Shown here: positions 1-12,983 of the stretch, one piece after another
Layout: the number at the start of each line of letters is the position of its first letter
How positions within the stretch are numbered: position 1 is the first letter of the stretch
From: Proteromonas lacertae
Lineage: Eukaryota; Sar; Bigyra; Opalinata; Proteromonadidae
Direction: 5' to 3'
Length of the DNA stretch: 64,000 bases
Assembly: GCA_002245135.1 (NCBI GenBank)
Contig: NGBS01000292.1
Coordinates: 496,001 to 560,000, forward strand
Program-made: the position numbers and the translations under genes
Notes under the pieces: model-generated
What the model was told of the DNA's origin: nothing
The model's database searches: none
What the model saw: only the letters and a program-made list of their open reading frames with translations

Positions 1-266
1 GATTGATATTTCTGTACAAATGATGAATTAAGTTCAAAACTCAATTTCATTGTATGGATTGATCTTATCAAATGAAATTTCAAAATCATTTTTTAATTTG
101 GAGGGATTTCGCGGCATCTGATTAAGATAATGCAATGATTTTGCTTTTTGCTATGTTATTATTCTTGTAGGAGATTAGCCATACAATTAATTTTCTCAAG
201 ATGAAAGAGTAGTATCACAATTAAAGAAATTATTGAGAAAAAAACACTGTTATAAGAGAAAAAAGA
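1..266. other. Window edge without a definable gene
   Basis: AT-rich stretch downstream of the HslU stop codon. On the minus strand a short open stretch (about 45-125, beginning MPRNPSKLKNDF and ending NEIEF) has coding-like composition and could be the last exon of a gene lying to the right-to-left of HslU, but no start or splice partner is visible. No RNA gene seen. Confidence 0.3.
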
Positions 267-1880
267 TTATAATATGTATTTTTTAGGATCATCTGGATCA
301 ATCATATCTTTTAATTTCTCCTCTACCATCTTTTCATCAACTACATACTTTTTACCTTTATAATCAGGAGCATCAAAACTAATCTCGTCCATAAGTTTTT
401 CAATAATTGTATGCAATCTTCTAGCACCAATATTTTCAACAGTAGCATTCATTTGGAAAGATAAACTTGCAATCTTCTTAATAGCTTCTTTTGTATATTC
501 TAACTTCACACCTTCAGTAGATAATAAAGCTTCTTGTTGTTCTAGCAAGTTATATTTCGGTTCAGTGAGAATTTGATAATAATTCTCTTCTGTCAAGGGC
601 TGTAAGTCAACTCTGATAGGAAACCTTCCTTGTAATTCAGGTAACAAACTAGACACTTTAGTTGTATGAAATGCACCAGATGCTATAAAAAGTATATGAT
701 CTGTATGAATAGGTCCATATTTAGTAGTAATTGTTGTGCCTTCAACTAGTGGTAATAAATCACGTTGTACACCTTCCGCACTAGCATCTGCTGATTTATC
801 TTTATCACCACTAACAACTTTATCAATTTCATCAATAACCACTATTCCTTTTTCTTCTACAGCTTTGATAGCATCAGAAATTGCAGATTTATCATTCACA
901 AATTGTGAAAATAATGATTCAAATATATATGGTCTAGCATCTTTGACTGATAATGTTTTACTAACTGTTTTATTCTGATTGATTGCTTTACCTAGAATTT
1001 CACCTAATATTATTCCACTACCTGCATCTAATGAGACATTGGTAAAGGAGGGAAAATCTTTTTCAACAACATCGATTGTGATTTGTCGATCATCTAACGC
1101 ACCTTCTCGAAGGAGTTTTCTAAATACTTCACGATCCTTTTTATCATGTTCTATACCGATTAATGAGTCTAATATTTTATTCTATTCACAATAATAATTT
1201 GAAAATATTAAAAGATAAAATAATATTCATACTTCAACTTGTTCATCGATTTTCTTCTTCATTTCTTTTTCTTTTAGTTTTTTTAATAGATTTATTCCAT
1301 TATCTAATAGATCTCTATATATTAATTTATAGTTATTAATTAATAAAAATATATACGTTATTATTGAATCAACATCTTTACCATGAAAACCAACTTCAGT
1401 ATATTTTGTTGCTTCTACTTTCACAAATGGAGCATTACATAGAGTAGCAAGTCTTCGAGAGATTTCTGTCTTACCACATCCTGTTGGACCTACCATTAGT
1501 ATATTCTTTGGATATATTTCCTTTTGTAAATCACTTGATAATTGTAAACGTCTCCATCTATTTCGTAGTGCTATTGCAACGGCATGTTTTGCATCCTCTT
1601 GACCAACTATGTGTTTATTTAATCTATCTACTACCTATAAACAATATTTCATGAATGAAATACTTCTTTTGGTGTTAGAGGTGGTAAATCATGAGCAATG
1701 CTCTTTGATTGTGTAGTATCTGTATTTTCTTTACTACTAACAACATAAATAATATAAATACGCTGATTCAGCCATATATCGTGTTGAAATAGATATACCA
1801 CATGTTTTTATATTTGTGTGTAATATATAATTAGATCCAATCGATCTTTTTATTGAGAATAATGCAAATTTCTGAAACAT
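267..1880 (-). CDS. hslU: Mitochondrial HslU (ClpY) ATPase of the HslUV protease
   Basis: AAA+ unfoldase that feeds substrates to the HslV peptidase. Six exons read from high to low coordinates: 1880-1762, 1736-1664, 1634-1357, 1314-1233 and 1181-267, with introns of 25-51 nt, giving about 488 residues (bacterial HslU is about 440). The first ~40 residues ([13 protein letters not shown]...STRYM) are basic, hydroxylated and free of acidic residues, a typical mitochondrial presequence, which is why I chose this start over the later Met. Then come [16 protein letters not shown], Walker [12 protein letters not shown] (near residue 112), the [20 protein letters not shown] segment, Walker B VVIDEIDK (near 298), and the C-terminal sensor region with [10 protein letters not shown]. 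The protein ends KKYIL, equivalent to the SRFIL tail that docks into HslV, so the ATPase looks functional. No hslV is in the window. Divergent from the Nup133-like gene. Confidence 0.95.
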
Positions 1881-1921
1881 TTTATTTCTCAAACCAAGCT
1901 TGTTCTTTTAAATACATTTTG
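1881..1921. promoter_or_regulatory. Shared 41-bp divergent promoter of HslU and Nup133-like genes
   Basis: The chosen start codons of two divergent genes lie only 41 bp apart, so both upstream regions must be within or overlap this spacer, or overlap each other's 5' UTR. Inference from coordinates only; no motif identified. Confidence 0.4.
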
Positions 1922-4900
1922 ATGAATTCAAGCAGAATAAAGAAATCGGGAAGGAAGAAAAATAGAAGCAATGTTGAAGAATCAGAACATGAATCTCCCG
2001 CGTATATTACTTGTATTATATCAATAGTAAAAGGTTGAAAATCGAATATATAGCCAAAATCTCATCAAATTTCACACATCAAATAAGTCAAATTGACCCG
2101 TTGCCAGAATCACTCAAAATTATATTGAATAACTCAGTTGAAAGAGATATTATACATACAAGACAAGCCAAAGTGTATTATGATGGTTGGACCGCTTTGT
2201 ATTTCAATAAATTCATATATGTTTGGAAATACAATGAGGGTGAAGTTTATATTTATAATGATGTATGTGTTTTCTTCTTATTCTTTTTACTAGTTGCCAA
2301 CTGATGAAGATCCATTAAACTCATCATTAATCCAAATATTTCCAGGCAGTGATTCAAGCCATCCAAGTCTATTAGTGGTTTACCCATCAGGAAATTGTTA
2401 TTTCAGAGAAAGTTTAAAAATTAACAGTTTATTTGGAAAAATATCACTTCACAAATACTCAAAATGTGTCAATTTACAGCGAATAAAAGATTCTCACTTT
2501 CTATTACTATCCTCAGATATGACATTATATCATATAACAACAAATCCAACAAAAGGATTTAGTTGGATTGAATTGAGTTTTACATACAGCTATTTACCTG
2601 TTATTACAAAGATGATTCCTTTATTTCCATATTATCCTTCATGTATTTATATATATATATAATATATATTTATAATAGATATAAATTGTTATAATTATCA
2701 CAATCTCTTCATCGAATCAAACCAAATAATCATTATCAACAATCAGTATATTACTCGTTTATTGATCAATGATGATAAAGAAATGAATAATATAACTTGT
2801 ACAGGTCAATATGATGTTATTAAGAAAGGAATTCCAACAATAACATCAATAGAAAATAATAATAATGAAAATACCCCAAATGAAGTTACAATTGTTGATA
2901 CAATTGTTGATAAAAGTATAATTATTTTATATTTTATAATTTATATATTCTTTTATATATAAATAGATTTATTATACATATTAATCGGATGTCAACAATA
3001 CAATACAATTCAAAAACAAGAAACTTTAGCCTATTTCTTAATGACATTTGATATATCAAAGAATAAAGATATTACATTAATTCAAACAGTTTGTGTTTGT
3101 GATAAATATAAATGGGATAATAACATTAATAATAGACTGATTAACTCTGAAATTGTTATTGATAGTTTTGATCAATTATATATTATGATCTATGATGTTG
3201 ATGATAATAATAATAACAACAATAAAGAGGTTGTAAATGCTTTTATTTGCAATAGAAATAAACTGAAAAATGAAAAATCATTTGATATGATAAAGTTAGA
3301 TTATTTCAAAGATATATATGGATATAGCAGTTTAACTAAAAATTCAAATACAATTATGATGATTTTAACTAAATGTTATGGTTATATTACAATCCGATTA
3401 CCCGTCCATATTCGTTCAGAGATTGGAATAGGTGATATGTCAAATATGTCAAGCTATAATAAATTAGATAATTGTTTTCAATCCTATTTAAAGAATGAAA
3501 TTGATATAATGACAAGTGAAGATAAAAATGATGAGACGGTTGAGTGGAATGATATAGTGATGAAATATAGTGATAATTTGGTAGATGCTGAACCAATTTT
3601 ACCATCATTACAATATAAAAACATATTAAGTGATAATAATAATAAATCTCAACAACAGCAACAACAACAACTGCAAGAGTTTTATACCAACCAGCAAGTA
3701 ATTGGAGAAGGAATTAAGAAAAAGCTTGACACCTATCAAGCCTATTTGAATTATTTGAAAAAGAGTGAGTTATATCCAAAGGATGCTGAAATTCAATTGA
3801 AATTATTAAGTAACTATGAGATTCTATTATTATCACGCAAATTCCATGAGAATTATTCCAAAATTTATTCTCAACAACAAGAATACTCCAAAACAATAGA
3901 AGTCATACAGCAAATGATGAAGATAGTAGTATCAGACAATAATAATAATAATAATAACAGCAATAATAACATAGAATTACAGTTTTACACCTCATTATCT
4001 CAATTTCCCAAACTAATTTCTTCTTTACTCAACCTACAAGATGAATATTATTATTTAGATGAAACTCCTACTAGTGCAACCACCACAAATAGATTTACTT
4101 ATTTCCCAATCACAGTTATTACAAAAATATTAGTTGATATGTTTAAATGTTTAATAGATATTAGAAAGAATGTATGCAATATGGAATATGATGTTATCTT
4201 TAAAGAATCACCATTTGATCGAAATTCTAAGTTGATTTGGACTAATTCTAATGAAATAAGAAATGCATTTAGTGAATATTTATATAATATAGAGAATGAA
4301 ATGAATCTACAAAAGTATTCCAAAGATTTAACTGATTTATATAGAGAGATAGGTAATATTATGTTATCATTATATGAAGATAATTCAGATAAATTAAAGG
4401 AACAATTATTCAAGTTTTTAATAGATTTTGGAGGTAATGACAATAATAAAACTATAAAATTTGCTGAAAGTATAAAATACTTCAAAGCTTTGATAAAAAT
4501 GATAGAAAATAATTACAGTAAAGAAAAAATAGTTAAATCTAAAATTGAGAAAGAAAAGTACAAAAGTATTATAAAGAATTACTTTGTAACTTTCGAAGAG
4601 CAAAATTTTGCTTATCATTATATTAACTACCATAAAAATGAACCTTATAAATATTTGACATTTGTAAATGAAATTCCTGTAGAAATAGAGAAATTTCTAA
4701 TTGATAATAATAACAATGACATTCTTCCATTATTCTATCAATTAAGAAAACAGTATGAAAAGTGTAGTGATGAATATCAATCATTAGCTTGTAGAATAAG
4801 TGATAATAATGATTTAAAACAGAGGTACTTGTGTTTATCAACTTTAAATCATTATATTGCAATGAAAAACAATAATAAAGAAGTTGTATCAGTCGAAGAA

Positions 4901-5446
4901 AATGAGGATGAAAATGACAATGATGTTAAATTGAATGAATTAAAGAATGATATTAGAATAACTGAATGTCAAAATGATTTTGAAGAAATACTTCATCTTG
5001 TAGATGATAGTGTTTTCAGTATTGAAGATTATATAGAAAAGATTAAACGATATATTCAAAATAATAGAAATGAGATTGAAAATATCAGAAAGTTGTTTAA
5101 AATTGTTGTTGTTGTTGTTTTTTCATGTAATGAAAGTGTAATGAAAAAGAAAGAGTATTTTGATGATATACTCATTTTTGTTGTGAAAAAAGAACAGAAT
5201 TTATATGACAAGTATGTGAAATTAATTAAAAAGAAATTTGGTGATGATAATTATGATAAGAATGTAATTAATAATTATATTCAAGATAATATAAGTGATA
5301 TTAAAGAATTATTGCTATTCCAAGTTATAAACGAATTAAAGAATAATTTGAAGAGAGATGTGTGTATTGAATCATTTGACAGGAATCTTACACCTGATCT
5401 TAAAGCATTATGTATGGAAATTGTGGATAAAGCATTACTGATATAG
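1922..5446 (+). CDS. NUP133: Nup133/Nup155-family nucleoporin, probably Nup133
   Basis: Likely scaffold nucleoporin of the Y-complex of the nuclear pore. Five exons (1922-2001, 2028-2262, 2294-2642, 2679-2915, 2967-5446) join cleanly in frame to 1126 residues, close to the ~1150 of animal Nup133. The N-terminal part is beta-rich and has the family hallmark around YDGWTALYFNKFIYVWKY followed by a run of strands as expected for the Nup133 seven-bladed propeller; the C-terminal two thirds is predicted helical, interrupted by Asn and Gln runs (near residues 450 and 560). Late motifs such as LPLFYQLRKQYEKCSDEYQ match the helical stack style. Assignment rests on fold pattern, length and the propeller signature; Nup155 is the main alternative. 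Confidence 0.7.
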
Positions 5447-5576
5447 ATGAATTATCAATTCAAACATATTATCAATTTTTATTATTTTGTTTTTAATATT
5501 ATGTTTATTGAATGGTAAAATGTGTTAATAAGCGATAATAAAAAAACAATATTCAATATATATTTATTCATAATGA

Positions 5577-6025
5577 CTACTTTGTTTCAATTCTGAGTTT
5601 GTGAAGTGACACAAAATCATCAAAGGCTGAAGTGATTGTGAACTTTAAGAACAGCACATCAGTTGGATCAGATAAGGTTAGTATTTCATTTTGATAGCTG
5701 TCAGTATTATTTGCCATTTTTAATGTGCCTAATGTAGACCATTTACCTGGTGGTTCATCTGTTGCATAATCCAAATCAATTAATTTTGCCTTGTTAGCTA
5801 AAACGGTAATTCTTCCTATTTTTATGGGTGCAGCAAATTGTACTATTATTTCTTGTGGAAAGCATCCTGTAGTAACCCAAAATTTGTTAATATCTCTATA
5901 TATTATAACAATGACTATAAATACGGGTCTAACAAATTTGATGGTGGGTGATTGGGATCATAACATGATGCAGAGTATATTGTAGCTTTTGATAAGGGAT
6001 TATTTTCGTCGTCAATGAAGGGCAT
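5577..6025 (-). CDS. IFT25: IFT25 / HSPB11, intraflagellar transport B subunit
   Basis: Small F5/8C-type beta-sandwich protein that pairs with IFT27 in the IFT-B complex of cilia. Two exons (6025-5925 and 5895-5577, 29-nt intron) give 139 residues; human HSPB11 has 144. Diagnostic blocks are present in order: YDPNHPPSNLLDP, FWVTTGCFPQEIIVQF, the IGRITVLANKAKLIDLDY strand pair, and the C-terminal FLKFTITSAFDDFVSLHKL, matching human WTTTGMFPQEFII and FIIVSAFDHFASVH. The coding end is RIETK. Divergent from TAF5. Its presence implies the organism builds cilia, although IFT25 is lost in some ciliates of other lineages. Confidence 0.9.
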
Positions 6026-6346
6026 TGGTAAAACGTTTTTGATTTGAAAAATGAAACGCCTATATATTCAAAATAGAATTCAATTATTCAAAATATCTCA
6101 TTAAATGAGTTATGAAATAAAGAATATCTGGTATTAGAAGTTAAAAGAAGACAATGCAAAAAATAAAAACAAGATTAAGTATTGTCTAGTCTATATCTTG
6201 TTTTTGACTAATTTTATTATTTCAGTTATATATATATGATGCTCAATTTTGCATATAATAGAACAAAATTAGAACAATTAAATCACATCATCAATAAAAT
6301 AGTAAAAAAGTAATAACTTGGCTTGACTATTTCTAAAGTTTTTTGA
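6026..6346. promoter_or_regulatory. Divergent intergenic region between IFT25 and TAF5, with a hairpin
   Basis: About 320 bp without coding signal, separating two divergent start codons. It contains a perfect 11-bp inverted repeat (AAAAACAAGAT at 6165-6175 and its complement at 6195-6205) around a 19-nt loop. No known motif recognised. Confidence 0.35.
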
Positions 6347-8454
6347 ATGAATCAAAATTATCAAAAACTAATAGAAGAACTTCGAAAAAATAATTTGAAT
6401 TTTACTGTAAAAGCATTAGTGTGTGAATTGCATAGACATGTATATATTTAAATACGAATTTATAGGAAATGAGTGTAGAAGAAAGTGAGATCATTGTAAG
6501 AGAATATAAACAATTTTATAATTGGGTAAATGGATCAATTTCAGTAATTAAAGTATTAAAACTTGTTTTTAGTTTAGGATGAACTAACGCCAATGTTATT
6601 TCCATTATTTGCCAAGTGTTTATACCTTCTACTAAACTGTAAAGATTGTCAAACTAATCAAAACTCCGAAATACTCACAACAAGCAAAAATTTCATAGAA
6701 TCTTTTAAATCCAATTTTCTAGACTATTATGAAGATGAAATAATAGAATTACTAAAAATTACATCACCCTCTCATGTATAATGACTATTGAATAATAAAT
6801 TATAAATAGTTAAAAGAATGTGAATTATTACAAAATCTAAAATCAAAAAAATACAATATACACATAATAGATCCAATAAAAGAAATATTATACAATCATC
6901 TAATAGTTAATAAATATGTAAATTTATTTGAAATAATCAACGAAGTATCAAGATTTCATTCTATTTCTTTTGTAATTAGACATTTAATATTCATAATCAT
7001 GAAGAAAAGAAAGACGATATGAAAATACCTCATCTTTCACCTTGTCATTGTGTGCCTTACCCTGAGAATATGAATAATGAATTGGAATTATCCACCAAAA
7101 TACCATTGAGAAGAAAATATCCACCATATGAAGCTGCTAATTTATATATGAATACTATTATCAATAATGTATAGAATAATGATATATTTAAAATAATAGA
7201 AAAATGATATAAATACTAGTGGATATAAATTATATCTCAATACAATTAATGAAATTACTAAGAAAGAACCAGTGGAAGAGAAATCAGTAAATGACTATTA
7301 TAGTTTCACTAATAATAATATAGGAATAAGATATGAAAATGTATTTTTATTTTTATTTTTATTTATTTATATATAGATGTTGAATGATATTTGTAGGATG
7401 GTAGCATTAGATCATAATGAACCTCCAATTTGTTTTTATACATTTCTTAATAGTGGTGATAGTATTAATTCAATCAAAATAAGTGGTGATGGATCTCAAG
7501 TATAATATTATTATTTTCTTTATATATAGATTATTGTTGGAACTGTTTATGGTGAAATTAAAGTGTGGAGAAGTCGATATGGATTATTCGCATTAGAAAA
7601 AGAAAATATCAATAAGGCAACTACTGAAACAATAAAAGTATAAATAATTTCTATTATTTTATCATAAATAGTTCAATTTATATGGTCATAATTGTAGTGT
7701 TACTGCTTTAGATATTCATTACTCTTATTCTTACCTAATATCAGGAGATAGTAATGGAAATATTAAACTATGGTCGTTGGAACTTCAAAAGCAATTAGTG
7801 AACTATTTTGGTCATAATTCATCTTCTATTTGGGATTTGAAATTCAGTCCAGATGGTTCATTCTTTATATCTGCTTCTAGTGATAGAACTGTCAGATTAT
7901 ATTGTACACATAAAACAAACTGTTTGAGATTATTTATGGGTCATAATGATGATGTGAATTGTTGTGAATGGCATCCTAATTGTAGATTGATTGCAAGTGG
8001 TAGTGATGATAAAATCATTAGATTATGGGAAGTTAAATCAGGGTATATTATATATTCATATATATTCATATATTATTATTTAAATAGAAATACAGTGAGA
8101 TGTTGTATTGGTCATAAAAGCAGTGTTACTTGTTTAGCATTTTATCAGAATAATTTCCCGCTGTTAGTCTCAGGAAGTGTAGATGGTGAAATTATTATAT
8201 GGAATTTGAATCTTAAGACTGCTGATAAGATATTGAGAAGATTAAATGAACATAATAAGATGGTAAATAGTATTACTGTTTCTTATGATGGTGTTTATAT
8301 TGCTTCTTGTTCAATGGATGGAACAATAAAGTTGTGGAGTGGATTAGATAAGAATACAAGTGAAAATACATTTTATACAAAGAATAGTACTATTCAAAAT
8401 TGTTTTTTTAATATGAGAAATATTATTATTGGTTGTGGTTGTTATAATCTATAA
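6347..8454 (+). CDS. TAF5: TFIID subunit TAF5 (LisH, NTD2 and WD40 domains)
   Basis: General transcription factor subunit (TFIID, often shared with SAGA). Ten exons (6347-6439, 6466-6543, 6578-6775, 6810-6944, 6980-7168, 7200-7340, 7377-7499, 7530-7637, 7672-8042, 8088-8454) join in frame to 600 residues. A LisH-like start (LIEELRKNNLNFTVKALVCEL) is followed by the TAF5 NTD2 helical domain, recognisable from LTPMLFPLFAKCLYLLLN and NFIESFKSNFLDYYEDEIIELL. The C-terminal half has at least six WD40 repeats, each with GH and W: GHNSSSIWDLKFSPDG, GHNDDVNCCEWHPN, GHKSSVTCLAFYQN and SMDGTIKLWSG are clearest. The donor of intron 2 (6544 rather than 6526) was chosen because it keeps the family's WVNGSIS stretch. 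Shorter than animal TAF5 (~800) because of a reduced N-terminus. Confidence 0.92.
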
Positions 8455-8528
8455 TTTTTATTATTTTAATATATATTTTTATTGTTGAATTTATAAAATA
8501 ATAAAAAAATATCAAAATAGAAAATGAT

Positions 8529-10052
8529 TTAGTTGCTAATGCTATATTCTTTTTTATAATAATTAGCAGTGCTTGGATCTTTTATTATCTCCATCACTAC
8601 ATCCACTGGATCAGTTCCATCTTGAATAATCTCTTCAATCAAATTCACTATTTTCAATTTCTCAAAGAAATTAACTACAGTCTGATTATTATGTTTATAA
8701 CCCAATATCAATCTTTCAGCTCTTATTCTTAACCCAGTATCATCTTCATCTTTCTCTTTACCTAAATGACAACATTCTTCAATTGAACATACAGTAGCAG
8801 GATACTATTAATAATATATTAATAATTATTATACTTTTATTGCTACAAGTGGTGGAACTGGTGATCTTTCTATATTATCTTTTGGATTCATTCTCTTTAG
8901 TGAAGGTGTAGTTTTAGGTGGTTTTGGATATATAAACTCATTATCATTACTACTGTCACTTTGATCATTATTATTATTATCATCATCATCTTCACTACTA
9001 CTCATCATCATCATCATCATCATCAATTGAACTAGATGGTGATATATCATTTGTATAGAACACTTTATCATTTTCTAATAACTCATAACTTTCTATTTAT
9101 AAAGTAAAAAATAATAATAATATAAAAAAATACCTAAAAAACTAATTCTATTTTCGTACAATACATCTAAATACTCCTTTTTTCTTCTGATTGCTTGTTT
9201 TTCTAATAAATCTAAATTTCTTCGTCTTTGTCTTATTTCTAGTAATGTAAATTCACATTCATTCTCTATTTGATTCAAGGAAGCCATGAAGTATATTTGA
9301 TATTTAATAATCTCTAGTATATAACTAATAATTTCATGTTGATAATATGCAATATCATATTCATCATATTTTAAGAAGAATTGGTTTAAAAAATCGAAAA
9401 ATTGCTCATCAAAGTATCCCTCTTTATTATTTGCATTTAATATTGATGTAACGGATGAATATAAAGACATTAGAAGCGATCGAGTGAATGTTTGCTTTTT
9501 ATTGGCTAATTTTGGAGTTAATGAGATTAATTCTTGTTTTAAGTAATTTTCTACTTCCTGTATTACTGGATGGTCTATTTCTTTAGGAGTTGTTATTCTA
9601 TTGTTTGTTGTAGAGGATGTATCTAAGAAATCATCTATTGATTTATGAGGTTTATGTGTAATTACTTCAAAGCATTGTCTTATGTATATTCCTAAATCTG
9701 GATCGTCAAGATCAACTGGAATTTAAATAGGAGAGCATTGTTTCTATTATTGTATGACTTTTGGGGTGTTTTTTGAGTAATCTACTTAATCCCTCTGTTA
9801 TTAATCTTTCTTCTCCTTCAATATCCACTTCATCTTCATCATCATCACTATCAACTTCATCTTTTTCTTTATTTACTTCCTAAGACATAATATTCTATGA
9901 AATACAAATTTTAATAGTTTTGTATTTATTTCTGATAGTTCTATGTTTATTAGAGCATTCAGTTTTTCAGCCAAATACTCCTTAGATACAAGCATAGGCA
10001 CAGATTCACTACCACTAAAAATATCTATTTAAATAAATCTTCAGTGCAATAC
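8529..10052 (-). CDS. Unrecognised acidic, helical protein
   Basis: Multi-exon gene I cannot assign. A 10-nt first exon (MED plus one base) leads into an acidic segment (DSDDDEDEVDIEGEE), then a helical central part on one long exon (about 9720-9102; blocks FFDFLNQFFLKYDEYDIAYYQHEI and LLEIRQRRRNLDLLEKQAIRRK), an Asp-run linker (8960-9030), and a C-terminal domain ending NFFEKLKIVNLIEEIIQDGTDPVDVV...YSISN. Two joins use weaker sites: a donor GTCATAC near 9790 and a possible 51-nt intron inside the Asp/Asn run. Divergent from the next gene (165 bp). No membrane segment or signal peptide. Could be a centrosomal or nuclear scaffold; this is a guess. Confidence 0.55.
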
Positions 10053-10217
10053 GATCTTCCATAGGAAATGTTTAAAAAGATAATGGCTTTAATTAAAATT
10101 ATATATCAAGCAAAAGTAACAATTTAAAATCAATTCAAAAATATGGGGTATGAAAATTGATCCAAAAAAGAGCAGTTAGATTAATTATTTTTGCCAATTT
10201 CTATTGTTTCTGAGAAG

Positions 10218-12983
10218 ATGTCGTTCAATAGTACACCAGGAAAAAGAATATCGAATAGTATTGATTGTAATATGATATAATTTCATAGCTCAAAACCAAG
10301 TTATTAGAAACAACTCTCCTCCTGTTAGAGGAAAAAGATTATCACAAACAGGAACTGCACAAGGAGATCAGCAACAGCCATTAATCATGGATATTGCTTC
10401 CATTAGACAAATGAGGTCATATGTAGGAAATGGAACACCTACTGGTAGTAAATACACTCCAGACTATCGTCCGCAATTCATACCAGCCCATTTAGATGAA
10501 ATGATCCAAGAAAAAATGTCAAGAAAAAATACACCAAGCAAACCACCACTTTCTTCTAACAAATCAACTCCATTTAAAAGTCCACAACAACCAGTCATAA
10601 TGCAAACACCCCAATCTCAAATAAGAACATCAGTTATCCAATATCCCGATAATAAATCCAATAAAAACACTCCAAGTAAATTTGATGATTCAAAACAAGC
10701 ATTAAGTCAATTATCGCAACACCTATCATCCATTAGAAAGGGGGAGAATAATCCTTATTATAAACCACCACCATCAGAACAATCTTCACCAAATAGAGAT
10801 CCAATATTACCTTATTACTCAACACAAATGAATACAAATACAACTATTGGTTCTACAACATACAATTCTTCAACTACTACAACACCTGGTGCTGCTACAA
10901 ATCGTAGACTGTCTAGTACATATTCTGGTAACAATTCCTCCAATAATACTCCAGTTTATTCATCAGGAATAGGTAGAAGAAATTCATTATTATATTATCC
11001 AACTTCTAACACAAAGAACCAAGATTTCGCTACAACTTTATTACAAAAAGATGAAGAACAATTTCAAATTGACAATAATATTAATAATAATAATAATACT
11101 GAAAAGAATCCAATAGTAATTGAAAGAAGAAGATTATCAGCAACTTCAGGTAGAAGATCAGCTTCAGCAACACCTGCAAAGAATAAACCAGTATCTGGTG
11201 TAATAAAGGAATTATCTGAATGTAGAAATAGAATAATAGAATTAACTGATCGAGTGAAAGAATTAGATGTTAGTAGAAATTATACACCAACGAAACCACA
11301 AGGATATTTAGCATCAAGTTATAATAATAATATTGATAATTCACAAGTAGAACAACAACAACAACAACAACAAGTTACTCAATATGTTGATTATAATGAT
11401 TGTCATAATGAATATAACGATATAACAAAGAATTTAAAAGATATAACTGATGCAATGAATGAAAATGGAGGAAATTCAATAGAAGAACCACCAATTATTC
11501 CATCAATAAGAAAGGAACTATTAAACGAATCAAATTCAACACCTTATAAGATGAGTAGAGTAGAGAATTATATGACTTCTGATAAATATTTTAAAAGTAC
11601 AAATTTCAAGAAGAATTCTATCGCTGAACAGTATGAACCTTATAAAAAAGTAAGTAATAACAGAATCAATTACAACGAGCCAAACCTTTATGAGAATGAT
11701 CCGTTAGAGACTGACAGTGTTGAAATATTAGAGACAAGAATAAGAGCAGAACGATCTCCAATATCAACACATAATAAATACTATCCACATAAGAAATCAA
11801 TTAGACAAATTAGAAAAGAACAAGAAGAGAGAGAAATGAGATTAAAACAATCATCCACATCAACATCAGCTTCTTCATCATCAATGTATTACCAACCACC
11901 AACTGTTAATACAACTACAACAAGTGATACACATATGTATGATACAAATGCAAATAATACAACATCATTACAATCATCCTTCAATTTGTCTGAGAGTTTA
12001 ATTACTCCTGAAAGTCCAACAATTCCTTCTTATATGTCCCATTTCCAACAGAATCCTATTGCTAGTCCTGTCAATCCAAATATATCATTAACTCCAATTC
12101 CTAAACCAATTAGACATATTGATGTGGATGATGACAATGATAATAATGATTCAAGAATGACATTAACTCCAACTGATGATCCTTCTATTGAGAATAGTGA
12201 AGAATTAGTGCAAAGTGGCTGATAATTTAGAATCAGTAACAGAACCACCACCAGCTGATGAGGAAAAACCTTCAGAAATACAACAACAACCAGCAACTGA
12301 AGAAACACCAGGTGAAGAAAAACCTGCTGAAGAAGAAAAGCCAGCTGAAGAAGAAGAAAAACCAGCAGAGGAAGAAAAACCAACAGAAGAACAACCAACA
12401 CCAGCTGATGAAGAAAAATCATCAACAGAAGAAGAAGAAAAACCAACAGAAGAAAACAACCAACAGAAGAAAACAACAACAGAAGAACAACAACCAACAG
12501 AAGAACAACAACCAACAACTGAAGAAACATCAGCTGAAGAACAACCAACAGAAGAAGGGAAACCAACAACTGAAGAAGAACAACAACAGAAGAAGAACAA
12601 CCAACAGCTGAAGAAGAAAAAAAACAGAAGAACAACAACAACAACTGAAGAAACATCAGTGAAGAACAACCAACAGAAGAAGGAAACCAACAACTGAAGA
12701 AGAACAACAACCAACAGAAGAAGAAAACCAACAGCTGAAGAAGAAGAAAAACCAACAGAAGAACAACCAACACCAGCTGATGAAGAAAATCATCAGCATG
12801 AAGAAGAACAAACCAACAGAAGAACAACAACCAACAGAAGAACAACAACAACTGAAGAAACATCAGCTGAAGAACAACCAACAGAAGAAGGAAACCAACA
12901 GAGAAGAACAACCAACAACAGAAGAACCACCTGCTGAACAAGCTCCAGTAGAAGAAAATACTGATGTAGCTTCTTCAGAATAA
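10218..12983 (+). CDS. Low-complexity Ser/Thr/Asn/Pro protein with E/P/T/Q repeat tail
   Basis: A short first exon (MSFNSTPGKRISN) is spliced over a 29-nt intron to a 1.9-kb exon rich in S, T, N, P and Q, with several basic SP/TP motifs (NTPSK, RRLSATSGRR) that look like kinase or CDK sites and one short helical stretch (ELSECRNRIIELTDRVKEL). This frame stops at 12220; a second frame immediately continues with repeats of the type EEKPAEEEKP, TEEQQP, and the natural-looking end EEPPAEQAPVEENTDVASSE is in yet another frame. The simplest reading is a single gene whose repeat tail is broken by indels. No catalytic domain seen. Role unknown; composition suggests an intrinsically disordered cytoskeletal or nuclear protein. 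Confidence 0.55.
12240..12960 (+). repeat. GAAGAA/CCAACA-type degenerate coding tandem repeat
   Basis: Degenerate array built from GAAGAAAAACCA, ACAGAAGAACAACCA and CAGCTGAAGAA units. In the correct phase it reads EEKP, TEEQP or AEE; in the other phases the same units read KKNNQQ and RRTTTT. The phase switches several times along the array. Confidence 0.75.

Noticed and set aside
12030-12941. 300-residue minus-strand open frame of Leu/Phe/Val
   Set aside because: It is the antisense of the Gln/Glu/Pro triplet array; similar hydrophobic antisense frames lie opposite every Q, N or E tract.
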